Shown: piece after piece, positions 49,415 through 57,794 of the stretch | How the letters are laid out: each line of letters starts with the position of its first letter | Numbering within the stretch: position 1 is the stretch's first letter | Source: Plantactinospora sp. BC1 | GTDB taxonomy: Bacteria; Actinomycetota; Actinomycetes; Mycobacteriales; Micromonosporaceae | DNA length: 64,000 bases | NCBI RefSeq assembly: GCF_003030345.1 | Contig: NZ_CP028158.1 | Location: 3,596,001-3,660,000 of the forward strand | Reading direction: 5' to 3' | The notes under the pieces: generated by a model | What the model was told of the DNA's origin: nothing | What the model saw: the letters and a program-made list of their open reading frames with translations, nothing else | The model's database searches: none | Position numbers and translations under genes: made by a program

Positions 49415-49485
49415 GTAAACTCACCGACGGCCGACACAGATTCCCGGACAGCCGGTTGGAACCCCTGGAAAGTGAGACCCCGCCG

Positions 49486-49527
49486 ATGAACGCGCAATCG
49501 CCCCGCCCCCGCGCGGCGGCCGGGTGA
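49486..49527 (+). CDS. Possible 13-codon leader peptide
   Basis: ATG followed by 12 codons and TGA (MNAQSPRPRAAAG); its stop overlaps the GTG of the next gene (GTGA). This is the coupling arrangement used throughout the window, and GTGAGACC precedes the ATG. It could serve only to deliver ribosomes to the weakly signalled GTG. It may also be chance. Confidence 0.3.
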   Translation: MNAQSPRPRAAAG

Positions 49528-51110
49528 CCCGCGACGAGTTGCTCGCCGCCCTGGCCGACGCCCGGGACCGGCCGGACGACGCCGCCAAGGTCGCCGAACT
49601 GGACCGGATCGTCGCGTACGCCGACGCCGGCGGGGACGAACGGCTCGGCTTCGCGGCCCGGTTCGCGCTGGTCGAGGCGTACCAGCGGATCGAACCGTGG
49701 CGGATGCTCTCGCCGGTACGGTGGTGTCTCGGCGTCGTCGACCGCGCGCCGGAGACCGTCGACGCCACCGACAGCGCGCGGCTGCCCGACTACCACCGGC
49801 AGGCGGTGGCCGCCTTCTGCGGTACCTCCCGGGCCGGGCTGGCCCGGGTCGGGGCCGCCCTCGACGACCTGGAGCGCCGGCTCGACGCGGCCGGGCGGAG
49901 CCGGCGGCCGGCGTACGCGCTGCGCTGCCGGATCGCCGACCACGTCGGTGCCGAGTCGACGGCGCGACGGTGGCTGCTGCGGTGGCGGGCGGCGCCGCAG
50001 GACGAGTGGAGCGGCTGCGCCGCCTGCGAGCCGGCCGACCAGGCGCGGCTGCTGGCCGGCTGGGGGCGGTGGACCGAGGCGGTCGAACTGGTCGAGCCGG
50101 TGCTCGCCGGCACGCTGCGCTGCCCCGACCAGCCGGAGCGGGCGCTCGGCGCGATCCAGTTGGCGTACCTGCGGCTCGGCCGCTACGACGAGGCCGCCGA
50201 GGCGCACGTACGCGCCTACCGGCGGCACCGGCGGGAGCGGGCCGGGTTTCCGCTGCTCGCCGACCACCTGCGGTTCTGTGCGCTGGCCGGTCGGCACGAG
50301 CGCGGCCTGGAGATCCTCGCCCGGCACCTGTCCGGGCTGGACCGCCCCTACGACGAGGCGTCCGCGCTGGAGTTCGCCGCCGCCGGGGCGCTGCTCTGCC
50401 GGCTGGCCGGGCGGGCCGGGTTCGCCCGCCACCCGGTCCACCGTCCCGGGTACGCCGGGCGGCACGCCGCCGAGTTGACCGTCGCCGCGCTCGGCACCGA
50501 ACTCACGGCCACCGCCGAGGACCTGGCGGGCCGGTTCGACGCCCGCAACGGGACCAGTCACCAGTCCGGCCGGGTCGCCTCCTGGCTGGCCGAACGCCCG
50601 CTGCCCGACCCGGTCCCCCTACCGGCGGAGTCGACGGCCGAGCCGGAGCGGTCGGTCGAGCAGGTGCGGACGGGGTGCGGGGACCGGGCGGACGGGCTCG
50701 TGTTGGTCGGGCCGCTGACGGTGGCGGCGATCGTCGACGTACTCCGGGACCGGGCGGAGCAGTTCGTGCCCGGTCCGGCGGGCCGGGTCGGTGGGCGGTG
50801 CGGCGATGCGCTGATCGAGTTCGAGCGGTTGGGTGAGCGGGGCGAGATCCTGCACGCCCGGGTGACCGCCGAGCGCCGGCTGCCGGCGGACCGCCTCGGG
50901 CAGGCGTACGAGTTCTGCAACGCCTGGAACCAGGACCGGCTGCTGCCCAAGGCGTACGTGCAGGATCCCGGCGCGGGGGAGCTGGTGCTGGCCGGCGACG
51001 TCAGTACCGACCTGGAGCACGGCGTCGCCGCCGGTCAGCTCGCCGTACTGGTCGACGCGGCCCTGGTCAGCGGAGCCGCCTTCGCGGCCGCGGTGAGCGC
51101 GCTGCCCTGA
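49524..51110 (+). CDS. TPR-like helical repeat protein with C-terminal YbjN domain
   Basis: A 528-residue soluble protein. Residues about 1-330 form helical hairpins reminiscent of tetratricopeptide repeats (AIQLAYLRLGRYDEAAEAHV near 208, shown as LAYLRLGRYDEAAEA; LLADHLRFCALAGRHERGLE). Residues about 385-525 are a YbjN domain like the upstream gene. A CAAC pair (GCAACEPADQ) occurs near 172. The GTG start has no clear ribosome site of its own but overlaps a 13-codon ORF. The last 44 bases overlap the convergent DUF2784 gene. Probably a protein-interaction adaptor; no function is assigned. Confidence 0.75.
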   Translation: MTRDELLAALADARDRPDDAAKVAELDRIVAYADAGGDERLGFAARFALVEAYQRIEPWRMLSPVRWCLGVVDRAPETVDATDSARLPDYHRQAVAAFCGTSRAGLARVGAALDDLERRLDAAGRSRRPAYALRCRIADHVGAESTARRWLLRWRAAPQDEWSGCAACEPADQARLLAGWGRWTEAVELVEPVLAGTLRCPDQPERALGAIQLAYLRLGRYDEAAEAHVRAYRRHRRERAGFPLLADHLRFCALAGRHERGLEILARHLSGLDRPYDEASALEFAAAGALLCRLAGRAGFARHPVHRPGYAGRHAAELTVAALGTELTATAEDLAGRFDARNGTSHQSGRVASWLAERPLPDPVPLPAESTAEPERSVEQVRTGCGDRADGLVLVGPLTVAAIVDVLRDRAEQFVPGPAGRVGGRCGDALIEFERLGERGEILHARVTAERRLPADRLGQAYEFCNAWNQDRLLPKAYVQDPGAGELVLAGDVSTDLEHGVAAGQLAVLVDAALVSGAAFAAAVSALP

Positions 51111-51507
51111 CCCGCCCCCCGAAGAGACCGAGCCGCCCGAAGAGACCGAACCGACCGAAGACGCCGAGTCGCCCGAGCAGGCCGAGCCAGGAGGCCAGGA
51201 TCAGCACCGCGACCAGCGCCTGGGCGAGCAGGGCGTACCGCTCGGGATAGAAGACACCCTCGACGTAGCGGTCGATGAAGCCCCGCCCGACGTCCGACTC
51301 GCCGGCCCGGCGCCGGGCCCAGTGTTCGAGGTAGGTCAGCGGGCAGACCAGTTGGGCGGCGGTCACCAGCACGCCCCAGGCGGCGGCGCCGAAATGCAGC
51401 CAGATCGTCCTCGGCCAGCGCCAGGCGAGGAACCCGCCGAGCACCAGATAGCCCAGGAAGCCGAAGTGCAGCGCCAGGACCAAAACGATCAATAACCGGT
51501 AACCCAT
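51067..51507 (-). CDS. DUF2784 membrane protein
   Basis: A 146-residue membrane protein with four hydrophobic segments and DUF2784 features: LHFGFLGYLVLGGFLAWRWP near 13 (shown as HFGFLGYLVLGGFLAW), CPLTYLEHWARRRAGE near 56 and GFIDRYVEGVFYPE near 76. The C-terminus is extended by repeats of the type LFGRLG. The gene overlaps the convergent YbjN gene by 44 bases. Function of the family is unknown. Confidence 0.82.
   Translation of the reverse strand: MGYRLLIVLVLALHFGFLGYLVLGGFLAWRWPRTIWLHFGAAAWGVLVTAAQLVCPLTYLEHWARRRAGESDVGRGFIDRYVEGVFYPERYALLAQALVAVLILASWLGLLGRLGVFGRFGLFGRLGLFGGRVRAARSPRPRRRLR
51118..51189. repeat. Four degenerate 18-bp tandem repeats
   Basis: Units based on CCCGAAGAGACCGAGCCG begin at 51118, 51136, 51154 and 51172 with increasing divergence. 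On the minus strand they encode a repeated hydrophobic hexapeptide at the C-terminus of the DUF2784 protein. Confidence 0.75.
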
Positions 51508-51637
51508 TGCCGCCTCCCGGGCAAAGGCTACCCAACCGGGCGGCCGGCGGACCGGGTACGGATACTCAGCCCGCCGGCCGGCGCTCTCGACTCGTCGCAG
51601 CGCCCGGCTACCTCAGTGCAGATCGACCATTCGTCCC

Positions 51638-53296
51638 CTAACGCACCGAAAAGCCGAGGGTGTAGTCGCCGGAGCCGCGCCGGGACTCCACCCGGTAGCG
51701 GTAGAAGCCGGCGCTGCCGCTGTAGGTGATCTGCTCGTCCGCGGTCGGCCCGGCGGAGACGGCGACGGTACGCCAGCCGCCCCGGCTCCACTTCTGGAGT
51801 ACCAGGTCGAAGTTGGCCCCGGAGGGTCCGTCCAGGCAGCCGACCTGCCGGCCGTGCCCGGCCCGGAAGTAGCGGCCGGCGGGCTGCACCTGGCGGCGCC
51901 CGGCGCCCAGGGTGGCGGCCTTGCGCGCCTTGTGCCCGGTGCACTCCGCACCCGGCGGCGGGCTCGGCGGCTCGGTGGCGGCCGGCGGTTCGGTCGCGGC
52001 GGGCGGCGGCTCGGTCGCGGCGGGCGGCTCCGTGGCGGCCGGCGGCTCCGTCGCGGCGGGCGGGTCGGCCGGGGGCGCGGACGGGCCGTTCGCGGTGGTG
52101 ACCAGGGTGAGCTGGTTCACCTCCAGGATCTCGGTCAGCGGCTGGAAGAACGTGATGCCGCCCACCGTGCAGTCGCCGGAGCCACCCGAGGTGACCCCCT
52201 GGGCCTGGTCGCCGGACATCCAGGAGCCGCCGGAGTCACCGGGCTCGGCACAGACGTCCGTCCGGGTCAGCCCGGTGACCGTGCCCTCCGGGTAGACGAC
52301 CGTGGCGTTCAGCGCCTCGACGACCCCGCACCGGGCGCCCGTGGTGGCCCCGAAGCGGCAGATCGAGCTGCCCACCGGCGCCTCCTGGCCACCCGCCACG
52401 GCGATCGTGCCGCCGTCGAAGTCGTTGACCACCGGCTGCGGGACCCAGTCGTCGTTCGTCTCCACCACGCCCCAGTCGTCGCCGGGGAACGAGGAGGCCG
52501 ACACGACGCCCTGGGCGACCCCGTCCGGGCTGCTGGTGGTGGCGCCCGGCGCTCCACAGTGCCCGGCGGTGACGAATCCGCCGACGACGGAGAAGCCGAT
52601 CGAGCAGCGCGCCCGGTCGTCGATCACGTACGGGTCACCGCCGCGTACGTCGATCAGCGGCACCGGCGCCTCCGCCGAGGCGACCACCTCGACCGCGCCC
52701 GCCGGGGCGCCACTGCCCTGGACGAACCGCCGCACGGCGGACTCCGTACCGGGCTGGGCGCGTACCACGACGCGGTTGTTCGACACGTCGACGTACCAGC
52801 CGGCGACGTCCGGGGTGGCCTGGTCGGCGATCCGGTCGAGACCCGCCTTGACCGTGTCGAGCTGCCGGGCGTTCCGGGTGACCAGCTTCGGTTCGGCTCC
52901 GGCGGCGCGGGCCCGGGCGGCAGCCGCCTCGTCGGTCACCGCCACCATCAGCCGGTTGCCGTCGGCGGCCAGCCAGGTGCCGCCGTACCCGGTGCCGAGT
53001 TCGGTACGCAGCCGCTGCGTGGTGCCGCGGGCCCACCGCTCCCGGTCCAGCCGGGCGCGCGCCTGTGCCTCGGTCAGCGACAGGTCCCGGCGCAGCGCGT
53101 CGACGATCTGGCGGGCCGGACCGGCGGGTGCCGGTTCCGAGCGCGGCGGGTCCTCTCCGGCCAGCGCCGGCCAGGTCACCGCCGCCAGACCGGCGACGGT
53201 GGCCACCGTCACGCCGATCGCGATTCCCCGCCGCTGTGCCGTACTCCGCCGACTGACCGTGCCTCGCCGGCTCCGCGTCGCGCGTCCGCGATCCAT
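51638..53296 (-). CDS. Secreted alpha-lytic-type serine protease with PPC-like C-terminal domain
   Basis: A 552-residue secreted S1 protease. A basic N-terminus and hydrophobic core (24-45) form a signal peptide ending near LAG. The alpha-lytic pro-domain covers about 58-205 (LRTELGTGYGGTWLAADGN). The mature protease has His246 (TAGHCG), Asp273 or Asp274 (GDDWGVV) and Ser355 (EPGDSGGSW). A linker of PPAATE repeats (about 405-440) leads to a ~95-residue beta-rich domain resembling pre-peptidase C-terminal domains (FDLVLQKW near 500; YRYRVESRRGSGDYTLGF). The pro-domain probably acts as a folding chaperone. ATG at 53296 has an ideal AAGGAGG. Confidence 0.93.
   Translation of the reverse strand: MDRGRATRSRRGTVSRRSTAQRRGIAIGVTVATVAGLAAVTWPALAGEDPPRSEPAPAGPARQIVDALRRDLSLTEAQARARLDRERWARGTTQRLRTELGTGYGGTWLAADGNRLMVAVTDEAAAARARAAGAEPKLVTRNARQLDTVKAGLDRIADQATPDVAGWYVDVSNNRVVVRAQPGTESAVRRFVQGSGAPAGAVEVVASAEAPVPLIDVRGGDPYVIDDRARCSIGFSVVGGFVTAGHCGAPGATTSSPDGVAQGVVSASSFPGDDWGVVETNDDWVPQPVVNDFDGGTIAVAGGQEAPVGSSICRFGATTGARCGVVEALNATVVYPEGTVTGLTRTDVCAEPGDSGGSWMSGDQAQGVTSGGSGDCTVGGITFFQPLTEILEVNQLTLVTTANGPSAPPADPPAATEPPAATEPPAATEPPPAATEPPAATEPPSPPPGAECTGHKARKAATLGAGRRQVQPAGRYFRAGHGRQVGCLDGPSGANFDLVLQKWSRGGWRTVAVSAGPTADEQITYSGSAGFYRYRVESRRGSGDYTLGFSVR
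51969..52063. repeat. Protease linker minisatellite
   Basis: About five units of 18-21 bases of the type GGCTCGGTCGCGGCGGGC encode PPAATE repeats between the protease and its C-terminal domain. Copy number is likely to vary. Confidence 0.8.
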
Positions 53297-53445
53297 CGAT
53301 CGCCTCCTTCACCATCGGGCAGCCCGCGGGAAGGTACGGCCGACGACCGGCCGGCGATGAACGGATCGGCGATGGGCAATCTCACAGCCGATCGGCTGAA
53401 CCGGACGCGGCTGGCGTCCGTATCACCCCGAACGGCGGCGACTGC

Positions 53446-53485
53446 GCGGAAGGGCCCTTCCGCACGTTTCCGCACGGAAGGGCCC
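53446..53485. terminator. Strong overlapping hairpins after the RNase J gene
   Basis: GCGGAAGGGCCCTTCCGC (53446-53463) is a perfect 18-base palindrome. In addition GGGCCCTTCCG (53452-53462) pairs perfectly with CGGAAGGGCCC (53475-53485) across a 12-base loop, so the two folds are mutually exclusive. The position between the RNase J stop and the protease start suits a transcription terminator for the thyX-dapA-rnj operon. There is no U-tract. Confidence 0.7.
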
Positions 53486-53517
53486 GGCACGACGTCGGCG
53501 CTACCGCCTCGAACGGG

Positions 53518-55206
53518 TCAGACCTCGACCACGGTGGGGACGATCATCGGGCGGCGCCGGTACGCGTCGTTCACCCAGCGGCCGACCGTACGCCGGACGA
53601 TCTGCTGCAACTGGTGCGGATCGGTGATCCCCTCGGTGGCCGCCCGGCCGAGCGCCTCGGTGATCAACGGAATGACCGGGTTGAACGCGTCCGGGTCGTC
53701 CGAGAAGCCCTTGGCGGAGACGGTGGGACCGCCGACCACCTTGCCGGTGACCGAGTCGACCACCACGGTCGCCGAGATGAACCCGCCGTCGCCGAGGATC
53801 CGCCGTTCGGTGAGGAGCGACTCGCCGACGTCACCGACGGCGAGACCGTCGACGTAGACGTACCGGCTCTTGACGTGCCCGACCACCCGGGCGTGCCCCT
53901 CGACCAGGTCCACGACGTCGCCGTCCTCGCAGAGCACCACCCGGTCGGCGGCGACCCCGGACTCGATGCCGAGCCGGGCGTGCGCGCGCAGGTGCCGCCA
54001 CTCGCCGTGCACCGGCATCAGGTTGCTCGGCCGGACCACGTTGAGCAGGTAGAGCAGTTCGCCGGCCGGGGCGTGCCCGGAGACGTGCACCTTCGCCACG
54101 TCCTTGTGGATCACGGTGGCACCGGCCCGGCAGAGCCGGTTGATCACCCGGTAGACCGAGGTCTCGTTCCCCGGCACCAGCGAGCTGGCCAGCACCACCG
54201 TGTCGCCGGGAGCGACCGTGATGTGCCGGTGGTCGCCGGTGGCCATCCGGCCCAGCGCGCTCATCGGCTCGCCCTGCGACCCGGTCGACATCAGCACGAT
54301 CTGGTCCGGCGGCAGCGCGGCCGCCTCGTCCAGCCCGACGACCAGGCCGGGCTCGATGCGCAGCAGCCCGAGATCGCGGGCGATGCCCATGTTGCGGACC
54401 ATCGACCGGCCGATGAAGGCGACCTTGCGGCCGTGCTCGGCGGCGGAGTCCAGCACCTGCTGCACCCGGTGCACGTGCGAGGCGAACGAGGCCACGATGA
54501 TCCGGCCGCGCGCCTTGGCGAAGATCGAGTCGAGTACCGGGCCGATCTCCCGCTCCGAGCTGACGAAGCCGGGGATCTCGGCGTTGGTCGAGTCGGAGAG
54601 GAGCAGGTCGACGCCTTCCGCACCGAGCCGGGCGAAGCCGGCCAGGTCGGTGATCCGGCCGTCCAGCGGGAGCTGGTCCATCTTGAAGTCGCCGGTGTGC
54701 AGCACCAGGCCGGCCGGGGTCCGGATCGCCACCGCGAGGGCGTCCGGGATCGAGTGGTTGACCGCGAAGAACTCGCACTCGAACGGGCCGAGCCGCTCCC
54801 GACCCCCCTCCCGCACCGTCAGCGTGTACGGCTCGATCCGCCGCTCGGCCAGCTTCGCCTCGACCAGCGCGAGGGTGAACTGCGAACCGACCAGCGGGAT
54901 GTCCGGCTTGTGCGCGAGCAGGTAGGGCACGGCGCCGATGTGGTCCTCGTGCCCGTGCGTGAGCACGATCGCCTGTACGTCGGCGAGCCGGTCCAGGATC
55001 GGCGCGAAGTCCGGCAGGATCAGGTCGACACCGGGCTGCTCGACGTCGGGGAAGAGCACCCCGCAGTCGACGATCAGCAGCTTGCCGTCGTACTCGAAGA
55101 CGGTCATGTTCCGCCCGATGGCGCCGAGGCCGCCCAGCGGCACGATCCGCAGCCCGCCCTCGGGCAGCGGCGGCGGCAGTTCCAGCTCAATCCCCGGCTG
55201 GCTCAT
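53518..55206 (-). CDS. rnj: Ribonuclease J
   Basis: A 562-residue metallo-beta-lactamase/beta-CASP exo- and endoribonuclease for mRNA decay and rRNA maturation. Motifs: HGHEDH zinc site (84-89), GDFKMDQ, SDSTNAEIPGF, ASFASHVHRVQQ of the beta-CASP domain, STGSQGEP, HVSGHAPAGEL and NLMPVHGEWRHL. A C-terminal ~110-residue domain completes it. ATG at 55206 has GGAG seven bases upstream and is preferred to one five codons earlier. It is the third gene of the thyX-dapA-rnj operon, an order also found in mycobacteria. Confidence 0.95.
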   Translation of the reverse strand: MSQPGIELELPPPLPEGGLRIVPLGGLGAIGRNMTVFEYDGKLLIVDCGVLFPDVEQPGVDLILPDFAPILDRLADVQAIVLTHGHEDHIGAVPYLLAHKPDIPLVGSQFTLALVEAKLAERRIEPYTLTVREGGRERLGPFECEFFAVNHSIPDALAVAIRTPAGLVLHTGDFKMDQLPLDGRITDLAGFARLGAEGVDLLLSDSTNAEIPGFVSSEREIGPVLDSIFAKARGRIIVASFASHVHRVQQVLDSAAEHGRKVAFIGRSMVRNMGIARDLGLLRIEPGLVVGLDEAAALPPDQIVLMSTGSQGEPMSALGRMATGDHRHITVAPGDTVVLASSLVPGNETSVYRVINRLCRAGATVIHKDVAKVHVSGHAPAGELLYLLNVVRPSNLMPVHGEWRHLRAHARLGIESGVAADRVVLCEDGDVVDLVEGHARVVGHVKSRYVYVDGLAVGDVGESLLTERRILGDGGFISATVVVDSVTGKVVGGPTVSAKGFSDDPDAFNPVIPLITEALGRAATEGITDPHQLQQIVRRTVGRWVNDAYRRRPMIVPTVVEV

Positions 55207-55270
55207 GCCCGCACTCCGCATCCCCGTCCGTCGCCCCGAACCCGCTTCCCACCGCTGTTCCCGACTCCCG

Positions 55271-56194
55271 TCATGGCAGCTCCAGCCCGGCCGCCGCGCA
55301 GTCCGCCCGCAACTGTGCCATCTCGTCGGAGGTGACCTCGACCAGCGGTGGACGTACCGGCCCGGCGGGCAGGCCCCGGGCGGCCAGCGCCGCCTTGACC
55401 AGGATGGTGCCCTGGGTGCGGAAGATCCCGGTGAACAGCGGCAGCAGCCGCCGGTGCAGGGCCAGCGCCTCCGCGGTGTCCCCCCGGTCGTACGCCTCGA
55501 TCATCTGCTTGGCGAGCGCCCCGGTCAGGTGGGTCGAGGTGCCGACCAGGCCGACCGCGCCGGCCGCCAGGGCGGGCAGCGTCAACGCGTCCTCGCCGGA
55601 GTAGTAGGCCAGATCGGTCCGGGCGGTCACCGCCGAGCTGGCGACCAGGTCGCCCTTGGCGTCCTTCACCGCGACGATCCGCTCGTGCTCGGCGAGTCGC
55701 AGCAGGGTCTCGGTGGCGATCGCCACTCCGCTGCGGTGCGGGATGTCGTAGAGCATCACCGGCAGCGTGGCGGCGTCGGCCACCTCGGTGAAGTGCCGGA
55801 CCAGCCCGGCCTGCGGCGGCTTGTTGTAGTAGGGAGTGACCACCAGCAACCCGTGCGCCCCGGCCTTCTCGGCGGCACCGGCCAGCTCGATGGTGTGCCT
55901 GGTGTCGTTGGTGCCGACCCCGGCGACGACCTGTGCCCGGTCGCCCACCGCCTCGACCACCGCGCGGACCAGCCGCTCCTTCTCCGCGTCCGTGGTGGTC
56001 GGCGACTCACCCGTGGTCCCGTTCACGACCAGCGCGTCGTTGCCCTGCTCGTCCACCAGGTAGGCCGCGAGTCGGGCCGCACCGTCGAGATCCAGCGAAC
56101 CGTCCGCGGTGAACGGGCTCACCATCGCGGTGAGCAGGCGCCCGAACGGGCGGGGTGCCGCCCGTTCGGCGTTGGCAGGGTGGTGGTGGGTCAT
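55271..56194 (-). CDS. dapA: 4-hydroxy-tetrahydrodipicolinate synthase
   Basis: A 307-residue TIM-barrel aldolase condensing pyruvate with aspartate semialdehyde in lysine/diaminopimelate synthesis. The Schiff-base Lys177 lies in VAVKDAKGDL; Tyr149 is in MLYDIPHRSG, and NGTTGESPT (58-66) holds the conserved TT pair. The N-terminus has a His-rich start (MTHHHPAN). It lies 46 bases after thyX and 64 bases before rnj on the same strand. Confidence 0.95.
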   Translation of the reverse strand: MTHHHPANAERAAPRPFGRLLTAMVSPFTADGSLDLDGAARLAAYLVDEQGNDALVVNGTTGESPTTTDAEKERLVRAVVEAVGDRAQVVAGVGTNDTRHTIELAGAAEKAGAHGLLVVTPYYNKPPQAGLVRHFTEVADAATLPVMLYDIPHRSGVAIATETLLRLAEHERIVAVKDAKGDLVASSAVTARTDLAYYSGEDALTLPALAAGAVGLVGTSTHLTGALAKQMIEAYDRGDTAEALALHRRLLPLFTGIFRTQGTILVKAALAARGLPAGPVRPPLVEVTSDEMAQLRADCAAAGLELP

Positions 56195-56240
56195 GCGAAC
56201 AACCTATCGGAATGCCGCCGCCCGGTCGGCGGGGAAGGGT

Positions 56241-56993
56241 TCAGGACAGCTGGGCGTACGGGCTGGTGGCGATCTCGGTGCCGTCCGGCAGCGCGGTGAT
56301 GGTGAAGTCGCCGAAGACGTTCGGCGCGACGCGCTGGAGCTGCCGCAGGCATTCGACCGCCAGCTCACGGATCTCGACGTCGGCGCCCTCGGTGGCCCGC
56401 ATCGCCACGAAGTGCCGCCAGGCGCGGTAGTTGCCGGTGACCACGATCCGGGTCTCGGTGGCGTTCGGCAGGATCGCCCGGGCGGCCTGTCGGGCCTGCT
56501 TGCGGCGCAGGGTGGGGTTCTCCACGTCGGCGAAGCGCCGCTCCAACCCCTCCAGCAGGTCGTTGTAGGCGCGCAGGCTCGCCTCGCTCGCCTCCACGAA
56601 CCGCTTGTGCAGCTCCGCGTCCTCGGCGATCACCGAGGGCTCCACCATCGCGGCCTCGCGCTCGGGCACGTACCGCTGGGAGAGCTGGGAGTAGGAGAAG
56701 TGCCGGTGCCGCACCAGCTCGTGGGTGAAGGAGCGGGAGACGCCGGTGAAGTAGAAGGTGACGGTGCCGTGCTCGAGCACCGAGAGGTGCTGGCTCTCCA
56801 GGATGTGCGCCAGGTAGCCCGCGTTGGTCGCGGTGGCCGGGTTGGGCTTGCGCCACGACTGGTAGCAGGCCCGGCCGGCGAACTCGGCCAGTGCCTGGCC
56901 GCCGTCCGCGTCGGTCGACCACGGTACGTCCTCCGGTGGCTCGAAATGCGTCCACGCGATGACCTTGACCTGGGGGACCACCATCTCCGGCAT
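56241..56993 (-). CDS. thyX: Flavin-dependent thymidylate synthase
   Basis: A 250-residue ThyX making dTMP from dUMP with FAD, NADPH and methylenetetrahydrofolate. The signature RHR-x7-S is present as [11 protein letters not shown] (95-105), and [19 protein letters not shown] (given as [14 protein letters not shown]) is also conserved. It is first in the operon with dapA and rnj. Confidence 0.95.
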   Translation of the reverse strand: MPEMVVPQVKVIAWTHFEPPEDVPWSTDADGGQALAEFAGRACYQSWRKPNPATATNAGYLAHILESQHLSVLEHGTVTFYFTGVSRSFTHELVRHRHFSYSQLSQRYVPEREAAMVEPSVIAEDAELHKRFVEASEASLRAYNDLLEGLERRFADVENPTLRRKQARQAARAILPNATETRIVVTGNYRAWRHFVAMRATEGADVEIRELAVECLRQLQRVAPNVFGDFTITALPDGTEIATSPYAQLS

Positions 56994-57150
56994 TCCTCGG
57001 ACTCTAGTCGCCTCCGGCGTGGTCCCGACGACCCCCCGCCCGGCTCGATGTCCGCGCCGGGTTGCCGGTCCGGCAGCCCCCGGACCTCGTCTCGGAAACC
57101 CGGCGCTCCCGGTGGCGGGCTCACCGCCGACGGCACCCCGGTCGGCAAGA

Positions 57151-57203
57151 TGACGTCACAGTGCCACTTGAATGTGACGTCAGATGATGTCATAGTGACG
57201 TCA
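57151..57203 (+). promoter_or_regulatory. Array of TGACGTCA operators over a leaderless promoter
   Basis: TGACGTCA occurs at 57151-57158, 57175-57182 and 57196-57203, with TGATGTCA at 57185-57192. The last three sites are 10 and 11 bases apart, so they face the same side of the helix. TTGAAT (57168-57173) and CATAGT (57191-57196), 17 bases apart, form a promoter covered by the array. The predicted start is at or next to the ATG at 57203, giving a leaderless mRNA. The last operator overlaps that ATG. A fifth copy at 57508-57515 lies inside the gene. Confidence 0.75.
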
Positions 57204-57706
57204 TGGATCTGGCTCCCTATCTGGCGGCGCTCCGCCGCGATCTCACCGCCGCCGCCGCGCCCGGCGGCCCCGAGATCAGCCGGGCGGCCGAGCTGCTCGC
57301 CGGCTCGCTCGACATCTCGGCCCGGCTCTGCCTGCTGGAGGTGCTCGCCGACGCGACCGCCGAGATCACCGCCAAGCTCGACGGACCGACGGTCGAGGTG
57401 CGGCTGCGCGCCCGGGAGGCGGATCTGGTGGTGCACCGGGAGGCACCGGAGCAGCAGCCGGTGACCGCCCCGCCCGGCCCCCCTCCCCCGCCGACCGAAG
57501 CCCCCGGTGACGTCAGCCGGATCACGCTCCGGCTGCCGGAGACCCTGAAGGACGCCGTGGAACGGGCGGCCACCGCCGAGGGCATCTCGGTGAACGCCTG
57601 GCTGGTGCGGGCGGTCACCGCCGCCGTACCGGGAGCCGCCCCGCCCCCGACCGGCCGGACCGGTCGGGCGTCCAGCCGCCGGATCACCGGCTGGGCCCAG
57701 GCCTGA
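57203..57706 (+). CDS. Ribbon-helix-helix (HicB-like) probable autoregulator
   Basis: A 167-residue protein. The N-terminal half is helical (MDLAPYLAALRRDLTAAAA) with a short hydrophilic beta segment (VEVRLRAREADLVVH). A Pro-rich linker follows, and residues about 107-140 form a ribbon-helix-helix: RITLRLPETLKDAVERAA then GISVNAWLVRAV. This resembles the DNA-binding part of HicB antitoxins, but no HicA toxin lies beside it. The operator array on its own promoter suggests autorepression. The downstream toastrack gene is 88 bases away in the same direction. Confidence 0.8.
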   Translation: MDLAPYLAALRRDLTAAAAPGGPEISRAAELLAGSLDISARLCLLEVLADATAEITAKLDGPTVEVRLRAREADLVVHREAPEQQPVTAPPGPPPPPTEAPGDVSRITLRLPETLKDAVERAATAEGISVNAWLVRAVTAAVPGAAPPPTGRTGRASSRRITGWAQA

Positions 57707-57794
57707 CCACGCCCCGACCAGTACCGGCGCTGCCCGCCTCGCCGACCGCCAACCCGGCCCGGATCAGCCACCCGAGACCCACCCTGGAGGAGTC

